The position numbers were made by a program, and so were the translations under genes. The notes under the pieces are model-generated. The model was not told the DNA's origin and did no database searches. It worked only from the letters and a program-made list of their open reading frames with translations. Below are positions 34,876 through 45,330 of a stretch of 64,000 nucleotides of DNA, piece after piece. The stretch is taken from assembly GCA_026419785.1 (NCBI GenBank), contig JAODTK010003466.1, forward strand, positions 1-64,000. The letters run 5' to 3'. Numbering within the stretch: position 1 is the stretch's first letter; every line of letters begins with the position of its first letter. This DNA is from Sclerodactyla briareus (Eukaryota; Echinodermata; Holothuroidea; Dendrochirotida; Sclerodactylidae).

Positions 34876-35564
34876 GTAGGTTTATACTTGGAGTGGATAT
34901 TCTGTTAGAGACTATAGGATGTGTTCAGTGTGATAGGATGAGTTCAGTTGTAGCACCTGTAAACACCAGTTAGCCTTATGTAAACTTTAAGATAAGGAGA
35001 AGATAAGACGGCTCGAGGAGTGAAGTCGTGTAGTTCTGTTAAAGCTAAATAGTGCCCTACCCTATGCTGCTCTTTTTTGATAGTCTGCATCCCATTTCTT
35101 TTTTGCTTGATGAGTTTATTAGTTGAAATATCTCATCAGCAGTTCCCAAATGATAAATTAACTGCATGCCTAACAGAACACTACTGACGTCATGCTGCAG
35201 CTATTTGACTTGTCTCATTACTGCATAGGGAGAGGTTAACGTACTAGCACCGGTGGGGCGGTACCCCCAAATTAGACACAGAATAAAAATATTTCCAGCT
35301 AGGGGTAATATATACTAGCGATTTGTGATGCATTCGTCCTGTCTTTATTTAGGAAAAGGTTCCAGAAATTTCAAAAAAGTTCTGGCATCAACCTCTCAAT
35401 GGCGGAATTAGCCGGGGACATATTCTCTCTATATGAACAATTGATTTTGATATGGTATGTAACAGAACTGCTTGATTATGGAAAGTAAATGGAAAAACTC
35501 TGTCACGATTCATCGTAACTAATTAAAAGATTTCTGTAACCATTCTGTTTCATGTTGTATTCAG

Positions 35565-35708
35565 TACTGATGAAAATCCTTGAATAGTCTAGATGATATG
35601 CTGGAACGTGGTCCATGCTTCCTCCTGTCCAGCAGTAGAGGGCCCCTCGTGGGACTCCATCGGCTCGTGGGGACTGCTATAGGACAGAAGTATGTGCAGA
35701 GTGCTAAG
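35565..35708 (+). CDS. mon1: MON1 exon 5
   Basis: Acceptor 'catgttgtattcag'. Reads TDE, (L)NSLDDMLERGPCFLLSS, then GPLVGLHRLVGTAIGQK and YVQSAK, corresponding to the MON1 stretch 'N-L-L-D-x-M-x-x-D-P-S-F-L-L-x-A-x-R-C-L-P-L'. The exon closes at AAG in phase 0, which fits exon 6 (D-L-V-F-A-I-L). The donor here is 'gtccac'; four extra copies of this exon end with donor 'gtcaag' follow in a tandem array. One or two indels near 'gaaaatccttgaatag'. Confidence 0.85.
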
Positions 35709-36140
35709 GTCCACGGTTCAGGACATGAGGACGTCCGCGGTTTGAAGATGAGAGGGCTCATCTAGATTCATCGATGAGGGACTCTATTGGTCAGAGTATG
35801 CAGAGTGGCTAAGGTCAAGGTTAGGACTTGATAGGTCAGCGGCGAGGCGGGATCGCTCCATAGAGAAGCATCAGCCAGTGACGTCTGATAGAAAGAGTAC
35901 GCAGAGTGCGAAGGTCAAGGTTAGTACTGAAAGGTCAGGGGGGTGGGAGGCTCCCTCTAGACTCATCGGTCAGGGACTTTATAGGACAGAGTATGCTGAG
36001 TGCGAAGGTCAAGGTTAGTACTTGATAGGTCAGCTGTGAGAAGGCTCCCTCTAGACTCATTGGTCAGGGATTCTATTAAGACATTAGTATGCCAGAGTGC
36101 TAAGGTCAAGGTTAGCACTCGATGATTGGAGGCCCTCCTG
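35671..36140 (+). repeat. Minisatellite made of MON1 exon 5 end plus donor, ~100-bp unit
   Basis: Five units start at about 35,671, 35,770, 35,880, 35,974 and 36,069. Each holds 'gactctata.gacagagtatg', 'cagagtgc.aag' (the last codons of exon 5), then 'gtcaaggttag' and 'ggctccctctagactcat'. Units 2-5 therefore repeat the exon's final ~25 bases and its splice donor. They lie in the following intron and could act as decoy or alternative donors. Confidence 0.85.
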
Positions 36141-36595
36141 TGGAGCGGTCAGGACAACACATGCATGCTTAGTGGTATTGTGAAGGATAATTTCTAAGAA
36201 TAGATTGATCAAATGAACAGGTTATATCTGCAGATACCATTCCCTCATGGCATGTTTCTAAGCTAAGCTAATTCACCCACCAGCCAGGCGGTTGCATGTA
36301 TCACTTTTCTAAGATATCCACATACGAATGGTCCTAGCTACCACATCCAGCCAAGGTTGGGAGAAGTACTGTCAAGTTTTTATATATATCAGCAATACTT
36401 GGAAGACAATTTGGCAATGAGGTGGGGCATAGTTCCGGCAAACTACTTGGAGAATTTAATTAGCAATGATAGGTGACGATGAATTCAGGTTGGTTCTATC
36501 CACTCCCGCATGACATTGCTCAGACAAGCTTGTGTTGGGTTTCTTTCCTCACAAATTTGAATAAAATTCTCTGCATTATTTCTCTCTTTTCGCAG

Positions 36596-36676
36596 GATTT
36601 AGTTTTTGCCATTTTAATCGCTGATGGTCAGTAGTATACACTGGTTATATGAAGAAGTATATCCTACATCCTGCAG
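36596..36676 (+). CDS. mon1: MON1 exon 6
   Basis: Strong acceptor 'ttatttctctcttttcgcag' and donor 'gtaagc'. Reads DLVFAILIADGQ, then after a slip VYTGYMKKYILHPA, matching 'x-L-V-F-x-I-L-x-A-x-x-Q-L-V-x-L-x-R-x-K-K-Y-x-L-H-P-x-D' of MON1. It ends in phase 1 (G), and exon 7 begins AT, giving the expected Asp. A second, diverged copy of this exon with its donor is present at about 42,400-42,482. Confidence 0.9.
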
Positions 36677-38095
36677 GTAAGCATAAATTGTTAACATCTC
36701 ACTATTTTCCTAATGTCTCTTTCTTGCTTGCCTCATGTCATAGCCCTATGTTGGTTAGGGTGTCAATGTAGAGTTACTATATCACTTGTCCAATATAACA
36801 ATAGCTCATAAAGGAAGAGTTTTAAGGACACCATGTAGCATGTTTTGTGTGTATGTTATTCAACATTTTGTAGTCAGACGTACTACTATGTACAGCATAT
36901 GCCCACCATTGACTGTATGTGTCAACCTGATGCTTTGCGTGATGTCATTCCTGACAAAATCTTGCAGATGTTATTAATCATGTACTCAGATGATGAAATC
37001 AGGCCACTTGAAAATTAGGCTACTTGAAGACTAACCTTTCAAGCTTCCTAAGTTGCTGTTTTTGCCTCGCCTAACAAGTTCAGGGAGAGGCCTTAGCGAT
37101 CACTTTGTCGTGTGTGTATGTGTGTGTGTGTGGTCTCGTTTGTGTGTGTGTGTGTATAACTTTCACGTAGCAGGATTTCGATGAATTTGTATGTAAGTAA
37201 TGCGGTTGGGTGAACACGATCTTAGATTTTGGCACAAAAGTCACTTATCAAGTAAGGTAATTCCCCTATTTCATATAATTAATTGTTAGCTCGTCAGCAA
37301 GAAACGGATGAACCGGAGGGCTATGGTGATTTGGTTTGGCCATAGCAATGTGACGAATATAAGGTCGATGAACTGAATTAGATTTTCAGCGCAAAATATG
37401 CTAATTAAGTTGTCCAGTTTGCATAACTCACGGGAAATTTCAAAGTTTGTCTAAGTTATGGAATATGGTCTACCTTCAGTCCCGAAATTTTTAACAAAAA
37501 TTTGGGGTCACTGGAGGTCATAAATGTGTCTCATTGCATAATTTATGGGAAATCTTAGTTGTTTGGATTCCATGAACCTGGTGGGTATGTGGACCTTGTT
37601 TCTGATTTTTTTCTATGTATTTGGGTCACTGGAGGTCATTCAATGTGTCTAATTTCATAATAATGGCCTAATTTTTAAGTTTGTCGGATTTTCAATGCAA
37701 ACTTGGTGGGTACCATGGGCTTACCATTAACTCTCCCACATTTGTAACATAGACTGGAGGTCATTCAATGTGCTATTTTGCATGTTTCATTCCCAAATTT
37801 CATTCAACTTTTGTGTTACGATTTCCACGAAGCGCTATTGGTATGGTCCTACCCTCTAGTCCCCCCAAATCTTAACAGTGACTTGAATCCCTAGGTTTCA
37901 TTAATCTGTATTAATTTGCCTTCATCGCCATGCCAAATTGTTGAAGTTTCTGGGATTTCCAATGAAACATATTAGGTGTGGCCCACCATTAGTCCTGAGA
38001 TATTGAAACGAGAGCAGAAAATGGGTCAATGGAAGTTGAGTAATATGTCTATTTGCAGTTAATTTAGGCAATTGTAGTACATTTCCCACAATATT
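36596..38095 (+). repeat. Intragenic duplication, copy 1 (uninterrupted)
   Basis: Exon 6 and the following 1.4 kb of intron. The same sequence occurs as 42,400-42,545 plus 47,109-48,455, split by a LINE. Shared landmarks include 'tatgttggttaggg', 'ctcataaagga', 'ggacaccatgtagcatg', a TG microsatellite and the 'gcataattta' subrepeats. The unoccupied LINE target 'gtcatag' is at 36,737-36,743. Confidence 0.85.
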
Positions 38096-38096
38096 A

Positions 38097-38332
38097 TACT
38101 CCTTGGAGGCATGGTCGAATAATTCAGTCCCTATGATTCAAAATTGGTCACTGATTAGTAGCTGGTTTCTGATCAACAGGCGAATACCAGAATCTGGGAG
38201 CAGCGCATTTTACTTAATTGTTTGCATGGTGACTGATGGAATAAGCCATGATCGCGCAACCAGGCGAGACACTGGGGGCGGGCGCCTTGTTTCCTCTTGT
38301 GAACCGCTTGGAACTGGGTGGTGGAGCGTTAT
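38097..38332. repeat. Dispersed repeat of the unit C family
   Basis: Matches the first ~170 bp of unit C (14,045): 'ggtcactgattagtagctgg', 'ttgtttgcatggtgact' and 'gcaaccaggcgagacact'. It abuts the RT fragment that follows. Confidence 0.7.
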
Positions 38333-38800
38333 ATAAGGTACCACAGATGTGGAAGGATGCGACAGTTATTCCCATACGGAAAGACCTGCTGTTATTACCC
38401 AACTCAGACCAATATCCCTCACGTCGCAATTTGCCAAAATCTGCAAAGGCTTTGTCACTGACTGATTATGGAGGACTTCAACCTAACTCGATCGTCCGAT
38501 TGGGAGTCTGCTCAGGGTCGCACCACTCATCACTAAGAAGAGTTCTCTTTGGGGCTTCTTTAAGAGCTAGACAAACCAGACAGGGTTGGCAACTTGGTAG
38601 TCACAAATTTTTCAAAGGCATATGACTGCATCAATCACACTACCTTGGTCAACAAACTCATTGCATTAGGAGGAAGAAAAAACTCATTCCGTGGATTGTT
38701 GGCTCATCCGCTGCATCACTGGATGGAACACATCAGCGAAAATAGTATTATGATCCGTGGACTGAATGCAAGCTATGTTGGTATGCATGGTTTTTGATGC
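38333..38800 (+). pseudogene. LINE reverse transcriptase fragment
   Basis: Reads KVPQMWKDATVIPIRK near 38,336-38,385, the W-K-x-A-x-V-x-P-I-x-K finger motif of non-LTR RTs. After frame changes comes VVTNFSKAYDCINH (38,594-38,640), motif A, where the usual catalytic Asp ('T-D-F-S-K-A-F-D') reads Asn, then LVNKLIALGGRK. It covers only the fingers and start of the palm and then loses similarity. Non-functional. It lies inside a MON1 intron in the sense orientation. Confidence 0.85.
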
Positions 38801-39245
38801 TAACCGGGGGCAGCATGGTATGCAATTATGCACAAAAATCGCAGATGGGAATGACACCTGATTGGAATTGTTTCCATTATAGTTGTATGTATGTTATGTA
38901 TTTTGTCATCTGAGTTTCTAGTTTAATGGTAATGTTCGCAATTCAGCTTTTAGCTACAGATGATAAATTCTAAAAATTGTATGAATATGTTGTTGTATGT
39001 AATTTCAACATTTCCAATCAGTTATAATTTATTGGTTCAAATAATCACTATTCTTTGTCACTATACTAAAATTAGTCAGTATCAACATCTCACATATTTC
39101 CTATCCAAATATTAAACATTTCAATAGGTGTTTACTGACATGGTGTCTGCCATTCAGATGAATAAACGTAAAGAGAAATCTAAAGTTATCTGCATGAAAT
39201 TGTGGGCCGTCCACCCTAAATTCATTTCAATTTATTAGTCTTCAG
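38801..39245. other. MON1 intron, nothing else seen
   Basis: AT-rich, no repeats recognised; ends in the exon 7 acceptor tract 'ttcatttcaatttattagtcttcag'. Confidence 0.6.
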
Positions 39246-39457
39246 ATTTACACCTAGTCATCAATCTTCTGAAGTCTTCAGCAGCCTTTGAGACAGCAGA
39301 CTCATGGGTACCAATATGTCTTCCTAACTTTGATAGCAGTGGATACCTGTACTCACATATATCATACCTGGACCACAGCCCTGCCTGCCTACTCCTCATG
39401 ACTGTAGACCAGATGGCCTTCAAGGAAATGGAAGAATGTAAACAGAAGATTGTAGAG
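39246..39457 (+). CDS. mon1: MON1 exon 7
   Basis: The longest and cleanest exon: open throughout in frame 2. Reads LHLVINLLKSSAAFETADSW, VPICLPNFDSSGYLYSHISY, LDHSPACLLLMTVDQMAF, KEMEECKQKIVE, matching MON1 'D-L-H-L-x-x-N-L-x-x-x-S-x-x-F-x-x-x-E-x-W-x-P-x-C-L-P-x-F' and 'H-x-S-Y-L'. Acceptor 'ttattagtcttcag' completes the Asp codon from exon 6. At the expected end (phase 0 after VE) the sequence is 'atcagt' rather than a GT donor. Two further copies of the exon end follow, the first of which has 'gtcagt'. Confidence 0.93.
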
Positions 39458-39800
39458 ATCAGTATATTACAATGTGTGACTCTACCATTAGAGATAGCTA
39501 CCGTATCTAGACCATAGCCCTGCCTGCCTACTCCTCATGACCGTAGACCAGATGGCCTTCAGGAAATGGGAGAGGGGAGAAGGAGGAGAAATGAGAGAAT
39601 GTAAACAAAAAATTGTAGAGGTCAGTATATAACAATGTGTGACTCTACCATTAGAGATAGCTACCGTATCTAGACCATAGCCCTGCCTGCCTACTCCTCA
39701 TGACCGTAGACCAGATGGCATTCAAGGAAATGGAAGAATGTAAACAGAATGACTGTAACAAAGATTGTAGAGATCAGTATATTACAATGTGTGACTCTAT
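39364..39800 (+). repeat. Exon 7 3' end triplicated, ~155-bp unit
   Basis: The block 'ccatagccctgcctgccta' to 'attgtagag.tcagtatat' plus 'acaatgtgtgactctacc' and 'gagatagctaccgtatc' occurs three times (from about 39,372, 39,514 and 39,676). The units encode the end of exon 7 from ACLLLMTVDQMAF onward. Copies 1 and 3 read 'gagatcagt' at the splice donor, copy 2 reads 'gaggtcagt'. Copy 2 also has a small internal GA-rich insertion. Confidence 0.85.
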
Positions 39801-40094
39801 CAGTGAGAAGCTATAGTATTGGACAACCAGCCTATATGTGTCCAAATCCCGTTCAACAATGCAGTAGCAAAATAAGGATATTATGTTCTCTATGTCTATG
39901 CTCTGTTACTTCAATGACATTATGATGAGGAGAAGCCCAATTATGGGGGATCTGTCGAACAAAACCCTGCAGACATCATGCTGAGTTTTAAGTGGGGAAT
40001 AGCCCTCTCTATTGTTTAGTTATGGCTCTCGCATATCATCTACTCTAGCAGTATCAGAGCCAGTAACATAGAACATATTACGTTTATTTCACAG
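39801..40094. other. MON1 intron
   Basis: No feature beyond the exon 8 acceptor 'attacgtttatttcacag'. Confidence 0.6.
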
Positions 40095-40288
40095 AGATTC
40101 AGGAAAAAAAAAAAAAAACAAACAGCCTGCGCCAATAAAAGGAACTCCATCAAACACGGCGGCTACACGTGTCAGGAGGTCGGCGTTAGTGAACTAAGAC
40201 ACTTCCTGTACAAGAACAAGGCGACAGCCACAGTATACAGCGCCCTCATGGGGGGCACAATACTGCATCAAAACAGAGCAGAGAGGTT
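40095..40288 (+). CDS. mon1: MON1 exon 8
   Basis: Starts R-F-R-K-K-N before a run of 16 A residues that breaks the frame, then NSIKHGGYTCQEVGVSELRH and FLYKNKATA, matching the MON1 signature 'x-V-G-x-x-x-L-R-H-F-L-Y-K-S-K-S'. It ends in ERL across the junction with exon 9, as in 'E-E-Q-E-R-L-x-x-L-Y'. The donor is 'gtacta' at 40,289. The frame between the YKNKATA block and the end shows one or two indels. Confidence 0.9.
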
Positions 40289-40984
40289 GTACTAATAAAA
40301 GTAGGGGGATTAGGCGGGATCTATTGATAGGTCAGTGGTATTTGTTTCGTAACAATAATTATATTTTTCAGTGGTATGGGGCTATCAAACCCCTTCACAT
40401 TTATTATCTGGATCTATGGGATTACGTAGGCACTCTGGTAGTAGGTATTATCTTGCAATGATTTGACGAGTATGTTAATCTCAGATTTCTCAGGTCCCCA
40501 GTTATTGCCTGGTTGATCAACAGAGTAGAGCATTGCCCAAGCACGAACTAGAAAGACTAATCTTGTCTGTACTACACCAACTAGTGTTTATCACTGCATG
40601 GGGAAGCATGAGACATGCACAAACTCAAAGACTTGAAGCCCATCTTTGTCATCTGACAGCAATTTGGATTTGCCTTGTTTAGATGGCTTGAAAGTATAAT
40701 GGTTCCAATCTGGAGGTGTTCTTGGCCAAAATGACCATTTAAAAGCATTCTGTCTGCACGCAAACCTGTCTGTCTGCAACTAGCACCATTCACTAAGATG
40801 ATCAGATTGGCAATTTTCTGATCAACAAATTTGGTACTGGAAGTGCTACAAGTTATGGAGCGATTTGTGGAAAAGCTCGAGTCGTGAATCCTGCCTTATC
40901 TCCCGCAGTGTGGGCAACCCCAGCTGTTGAGGAGGAGCTGTGAAAAGAGCACGTTACAGTTGAAGCTTTTCTAATTTGTTGCAG

Positions 40985-41011
40985 GCTTTGTATGGATCTC
41001 AGACTGATGAG
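40985..41011 (+). CDS. mon1: MON1 exon 9 (27-bp microexon)
   Basis: Acceptor 'ttttctaatttgttgcag', donor 'gtatat'. With exon 8 ending TT and exon 10 beginning G, it reads L-LCMDLRLM-R, which stands where MON1 proteins have 'L-L-G-L-Y-Q-Y-L-H-S-R' between E-R-L and the R-x-H-N box. Phases on both sides fit exactly. Short, so less certain than its neighbours, but nothing else links exons 8 and 10. Confidence 0.7.
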
Positions 41012-41892
41012 GTATATTCCAAACGTGATGTTGAAAGTCCTCTGTGTTGGTTTATTCATCTTAGTCTCTTCTCATACATGTTGGATCTTGGTAAACATTC
41101 TTCATGTATAGTAATATTGGTGATCTATGCCAGAAGAGTTTCTAGGGTTTCTAGGTGCATGAGCTTTATGAAGATAGAGGGAGCTTTTTGTGCTCATTTT
41201 TAATTGGTTTTGCAGATATCAGCATCATATGAATAATTAGTCATGCCACACGTTGTTATCACTGGCCTGCATTGGGATTACAAAGCATGTTCACTGAAAG
41301 AGTATTCGTCCTGTTATGCCTCGCAGGTCTATTGTATTCTTCCCAATGAATTGTTAAAAAGGATTATCTGCAGGGTATAAATGGTTTACATGAAATCCTG
41401 GTATAAAAGTAAAGAAGGTCCCGCAAGAAGCTGGGGTGGGTATAAACAAAAGTTGAAGAGCAACAGTAGAGCGCAATATGTTCAACTATGTAGCAGAAAA
41501 CCACAGTTCAATGTTGGTCGAGCTGTGTATGTAAATAAGCTGCATTCCCCTCAGAAATATGTAAATCGGCCTTTGATGATTTTTGGGCCTAATTTGCATT
41601 TGAACATAGTGACCATGCTTCACACATGTTTCAGTCATCTTTTGAGGTAGGAAAATCAAATCCTAACATAAACCGAATGAACTGAACTTGGCTTGAGACA
41701 AATGCAAAAGTGTTCTCCTGTCACATGCCACATAACGATAATAGGCAGACTAAGGCAAATCAAACATTTATTGAAAAATTGTTGATTTGGAGGTGAGATG
41801 AATCAACTACAATGTTTTGTTTCCTGAATTATTTGAAATCTATACCAATCTGAGTATTTTTTTCTTTGCTACCAGGTTATTTTTCTCTATAG

Positions 41893-41970
41893 GTTCGTTC
41901 ACCAGAAAGTCCACAATCCTGCCAGGCCATTGAAGATTATATTCTATGTGGTTCAAGAGAGTATGCTCGG
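41893..41970 (+). CDS. mon1: MON1 exon 10
   Basis: Acceptor 'ttatttttctctatag', consensus donor 'gtgagt'. Frame 2 reads (R)FVHQKVHNPARPLKIIFYVV then QESMLG, matching 'L-H-S-R-x-H-N-x-S-R-P-L-K-x-x-Y-x-x-G-x-x-x-x-L-G/A-W' of MON1. No stop or indel in this frame. The other open frame (VRSPESPQSCQ...) has no family match. Ends in phase 2. Confidence 0.9.
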
Positions 41971-42059
41971 GTGAGTACAGTGTTGAAAGTAACAGCTCTC
42001 TGTAGGCTGGAGATTATCCTGAATATGCCCATAGAATTCCCTTTCTAGGTGGAAAAAAG

Positions 42060-42250
42060 GTGGCCATCATATCATTGACCAATGGTTCATACAGGGTGTT
42101 CAGGTAAGGTGAAAGCAAAAGTCATCGAGGGGGTCAAGTCAGCAAGTTTGCGAGCAAATTGTCGAAGATTACTCATCTTGTTTTCAGACTTTGAATCGGT
42201 CGAATCAGATGACCTTTGACCCTACCCTCAAACAGTTGTTAGAATATGGA
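42060..42250. repeat. GGTCAT-family repeat in MON1 intron
   Basis: 'gaccaatggttcatacagggtgttcagg' and 'gatgacctttgaccc' mark a unit of the family at 61,440-62,260. Confidence 0.6.
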
Positions 42251-42399
42251 ATGAGTTGAATAAGTTTGGACGAAATTACATCCTCGAATAGGAACAACAA
42301 CCTGCCAGGTGGATGGAAATCATTCAGTCTGATTTTTGAATCCTCTTGGCAGTTTCTTGGGACTGAGGAACATCCCCGTTGGACTAATAGGAGAAGAAT

Positions 42400-42482
42400 C
42401 ATTATTTGTTATCATTGCAATCCCCTAGGGGAGTACCTTAGTTACACTGGTAATATGAAGAAGTATATCCTACATCCTGCAG
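42400..42482 (+). pseudogene. Duplicated MON1 exon 6 (diverged)
   Basis: Reads YTGNMKKYILHPAG before the donor 'gtaagc', as in exon 6, while the upstream half is strongly diverged ('attatttgttatcattgcaa' for 'gatttagtttttgccatttt') and no clear acceptor tract remains. It lies after exon 10, so if spliced in it would repeat part of the protein. Most likely a non-functional by-product of the 1.5-kb duplication. Confidence 0.7.
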
Positions 42483-42537
42483 GTAAGCATAAATTAACAT
42501 CTCACTATTTTCCTAATGTCTATTCTTGATTGCCTCA

Positions 42538-42545
42538 GGTCATAG
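42538..42545. repeat. LINE target-site duplication, left
   Basis: 'ggtcatag' here and at 47,108-47,115 flank the inserted LINE. The empty site in duplication copy 1 has a single 'gtcatag' (36,737-36,743), so the duplicated core is 7 bp. Confidence 0.85.
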
Positions 42546-43169
42546 TTAGTTTATTTAGTTTAGTTTAGTGAATGAGAGTCAGGAAGGACATAATCCTCAT
42601 AGACGACACCGAAGCCACAACAACCCAGAAAGAAAAATGAACCAAGATCGGAACAAATAATACGCCCTTGATTCCTGAAAACTAAATCAAGACGTATTGA
42701 AGCATTCACACTCTTGAGCAAAGAACATTTCAGAAAGGACAATCCACTCATTGATCACTCTTCTGGAGAAGAAATATTACGATGTCCATTCTGCAGCGCT
42801 TGCAACGAGCTGAGACAGTGGCCGCTATTGGCAGTAACATGGAAAAATTCAAAGAAGTAGTGGAAGGACAGGCCAGCGAAGGTCCATGGACCAATTTTGA
42901 AAACCGAATAAAGTACCCCGAATCGCCTCAGCTCATGGTAGTTAGACGAGACGCCTTAATCTTGCTTCGTAAGAATAAATTTTTCAGACAGTGAATCATT
43001 CAGTTGGCCTACGCTGAACGTTCTCAATACCTGTTGGCTTTTTGCAAAGTAGGGATTTCCACACTTGTACAGAATAATCAGGTGGGTCTCACTCGTTGCG
43101 TAAACAAGACTGACAAACCATATCAGTATCAAGGAGGAAAAAATGATGTGACGTTAATCAAGCCAAGAA

Positions 43170-44060
43170 ATCAATTACCTCTTCTAGCAGCTTCTGCACA
43201 TTGCTGGAAAGGGTTCAAAGAAAGAAGAATCAAAACAAACCCAAGATCTTTTTCGGAAATCACCTCCTGGGATGATTCGGCATAACTTGAAGGAAAGCGT
43301 GCGATGTTGAAAACCAACCTGCATACTTTGCACTTGTCGACATTGAAAAACATTTTGCCAATCGGAAGACCAGTTGGAAATTATATCCAGATCCCCCCAC
43401 CTTGAACAATAGCAGCCTCATTCATTCGAACCGACCTACGATACAACCCTGAATCAACAGAACTTCAAGATCGTCAATATACGCCAGACACAGGAGCGCC
43501 CAAGAAACGATCCAGGGGGAACACAACTAGTGACTTGTGCCAAGAAGAAGACGACCGCCATTAATGACACACTGGTGTTCCTATATGAAGACACTCACGA
43601 TCCATTGAGGACTATTCCCCGCAATCCAAAGCTCTCCAACTTGAGGTAGAGACGCTGTCATGAGGAACATTGTCAAAAGATTTCTGACGTCCAGGAAAAT
43701 TATATCAACAGCATTGCCGTGTCAACAGAACATGTAAAATCTTCCACAAATTCCAAGAGATTAGTCAACACGAACGATCTTCCTAACCCATGCTGAGATC
43801 TCTCCTCCGACTATGGCTCATTGATAATCAACCATCATGATCCCGAATGCAATTGATTCCATTACCTGCAGACCACACTCTTAACTGACTGGCCTGTAAT
43901 TACAAGGAAGAGACCGTTTTACCTTCTTGGGAAAATAGGAGAAACATTTGCTCTCTTCCAATCATTCCGTAACATCCACTTTTAGTAATCACTTTTGAGC
44001 TTCTGCTGCATGTTTTCTCCTTTACGAAACCAGAACGAACACACCATATTTACCAATCTC
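43170..44060 (-). pseudogene. LINE reverse transcriptase domain
   Basis: Minus-strand text: WKRANVSPIFPKKVKRSLPC and NYRPVS (43,965-43,890), RSCLTNLLEFVEDFTC (about 43,765), FVLGIVLNGS-like, then DLDIISNWSSDW (about 43,390), FNVDKCKV and EKDLG (43,350-43,245). These follow the RT motifs of CR1/Jockey LINEs. The catalytic 'x-A-D-D' box between 43,480 and 43,400 is not readable in one frame. Non-functional as written. Confidence 0.88.
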
Positions 44061-44599
44061 TGCTGAGAAACCCCGACAACTAGGTCCCCAAAATTATCCA
44101 AGTTCCCATGAGTAGAAACAGACGAGAAGTAATAATTAAAAACTTAGCCATCTCCTGCTATCGCTGAGTGTACTACCCGAGTTGGAATCTACAAGGACCA
44201 ATGCGGTCCTTGACTTTCTACTTCCCCCTCACAGAATAGAAAAATGGCACGAGGATCTCCCTTGATGTAGATGCACTTGCCTCTCGAAATCAAGTAGCAC
44301 CAGAAACTAAAACGGACAAGCTTTTGTTTCGGAACTTTGAAATGCCTATCGAACCAGACACCGGCCCAGAAGAACGATAAAGTCGCGATAAATGTCCGTT
44401 TACGTTTATGGCCGAAAAAACTTCCCTTTTCATGCAAGAAGGCCTCTTGTTCTTACTGCGACGTTTCCCCCAATGAACGTAACCTTTCATAACCTCGTGA
44501 ACTTCAATGAACCAGTCCAAGAGTCAACAGCATTCGTACTTTGTTAACATTTATGCCAATCTACTGTGCTAAAAAACCTGGCAATGCCATCCACATCGC

Positions 44600-45330
44600 C
44601 TTTCGCGAAACAAGGAACAAGCTCGACACTCTGTGGAATATGACAACCATAACACATTGAAGCTAAATATCGTGATCACTTGCCACCGAGCCTTCCCAAG
44701 CCTCTACATTATCTCACAGACTCTGAGCACTGCTCAAAACTAATCCAAAATCTATGCTTTCTGGTTGAAACTGTACTGCTGAGAAAGAAACAATGCCGCG
44801 GTGTGACGTTGAAAAAAGCCAGATCCAGGACTGCCACTAGTACCATTAGACCAAGAATTATCTGGATAATTGAAATCGACCATAATAGTTGTTACTCTTC
44901 TCAGAAACTTCGAAAAGGCATGTCGGAAAGCGAAGAGTTGTTTGCTTCAGAGCCTATTTGGAGAACGGTACACAAACGCCAACTAATAAAGAACGGGGAA
45001 TACCAGATGATTTAGACGGAATTTCACACCAAACCGAGGTGACCAAACTTACACCAATATCGACCTTCTCAAAAAACCGATGTCAATGTCAGACCTCACA
45101 TACAACAAATCTCCACCACCAATGCCCCGGAGAGTATCTATCCTATCTATGCCTATATAAACACAAAACAGGAAGGTGGAACTCGGCTGTGGAAATATCA
45201 ATGTTCAACCCCGACTCTGTAATACCAATGGACGTCCAGGCTTGCGTTCCGGGACTAAAAATCAGAAACTCATCAAACTTGTTCCTGTACTTGAACATTT
45301 AGCACAGAAAAAAGACCAAGCTGGCTAAAA
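44600..45330 (-). pseudogene. LINE endonuclease domain
   Basis: Minus-strand translation gives IGGGDLLYVRSDIDIGFF near 45,120-45,060, SVWCEI near 45,025, LLVGVCVPFS near 44,985, VDFNYPDN near 44,890 and SGSPGSGFF, RHTAALFLSQQ near 44,850-44,790. This is the 'G-D-F-N-Y-P' and 'R-G-G-V-x-L-Y-V-R-x-D' pattern of AP endonucleases in CR1/Jockey-group LINEs, which nick the target to start reverse transcription. Multiple frame changes; inactive as written. Confidence 0.8.

Noticed and set aside
35353-35450. Frame after 'tttattag' reading EKVPEISKKFWHQPLNGG as an extra MON1 exon
   Set aside because: MON1 has no such segment between exons 4 and 5, and no good donor follows in frame.
39235-39423. Minus-strand frame reading YPLLSKLGRHIGTHESAVSK as a C-terminal exon of another gene
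   Set aside because: It looked protein-like, but the plus strand of the same bases is MON1 exon 7 with correct phases on its 5' side; the minus frame is its shadow.
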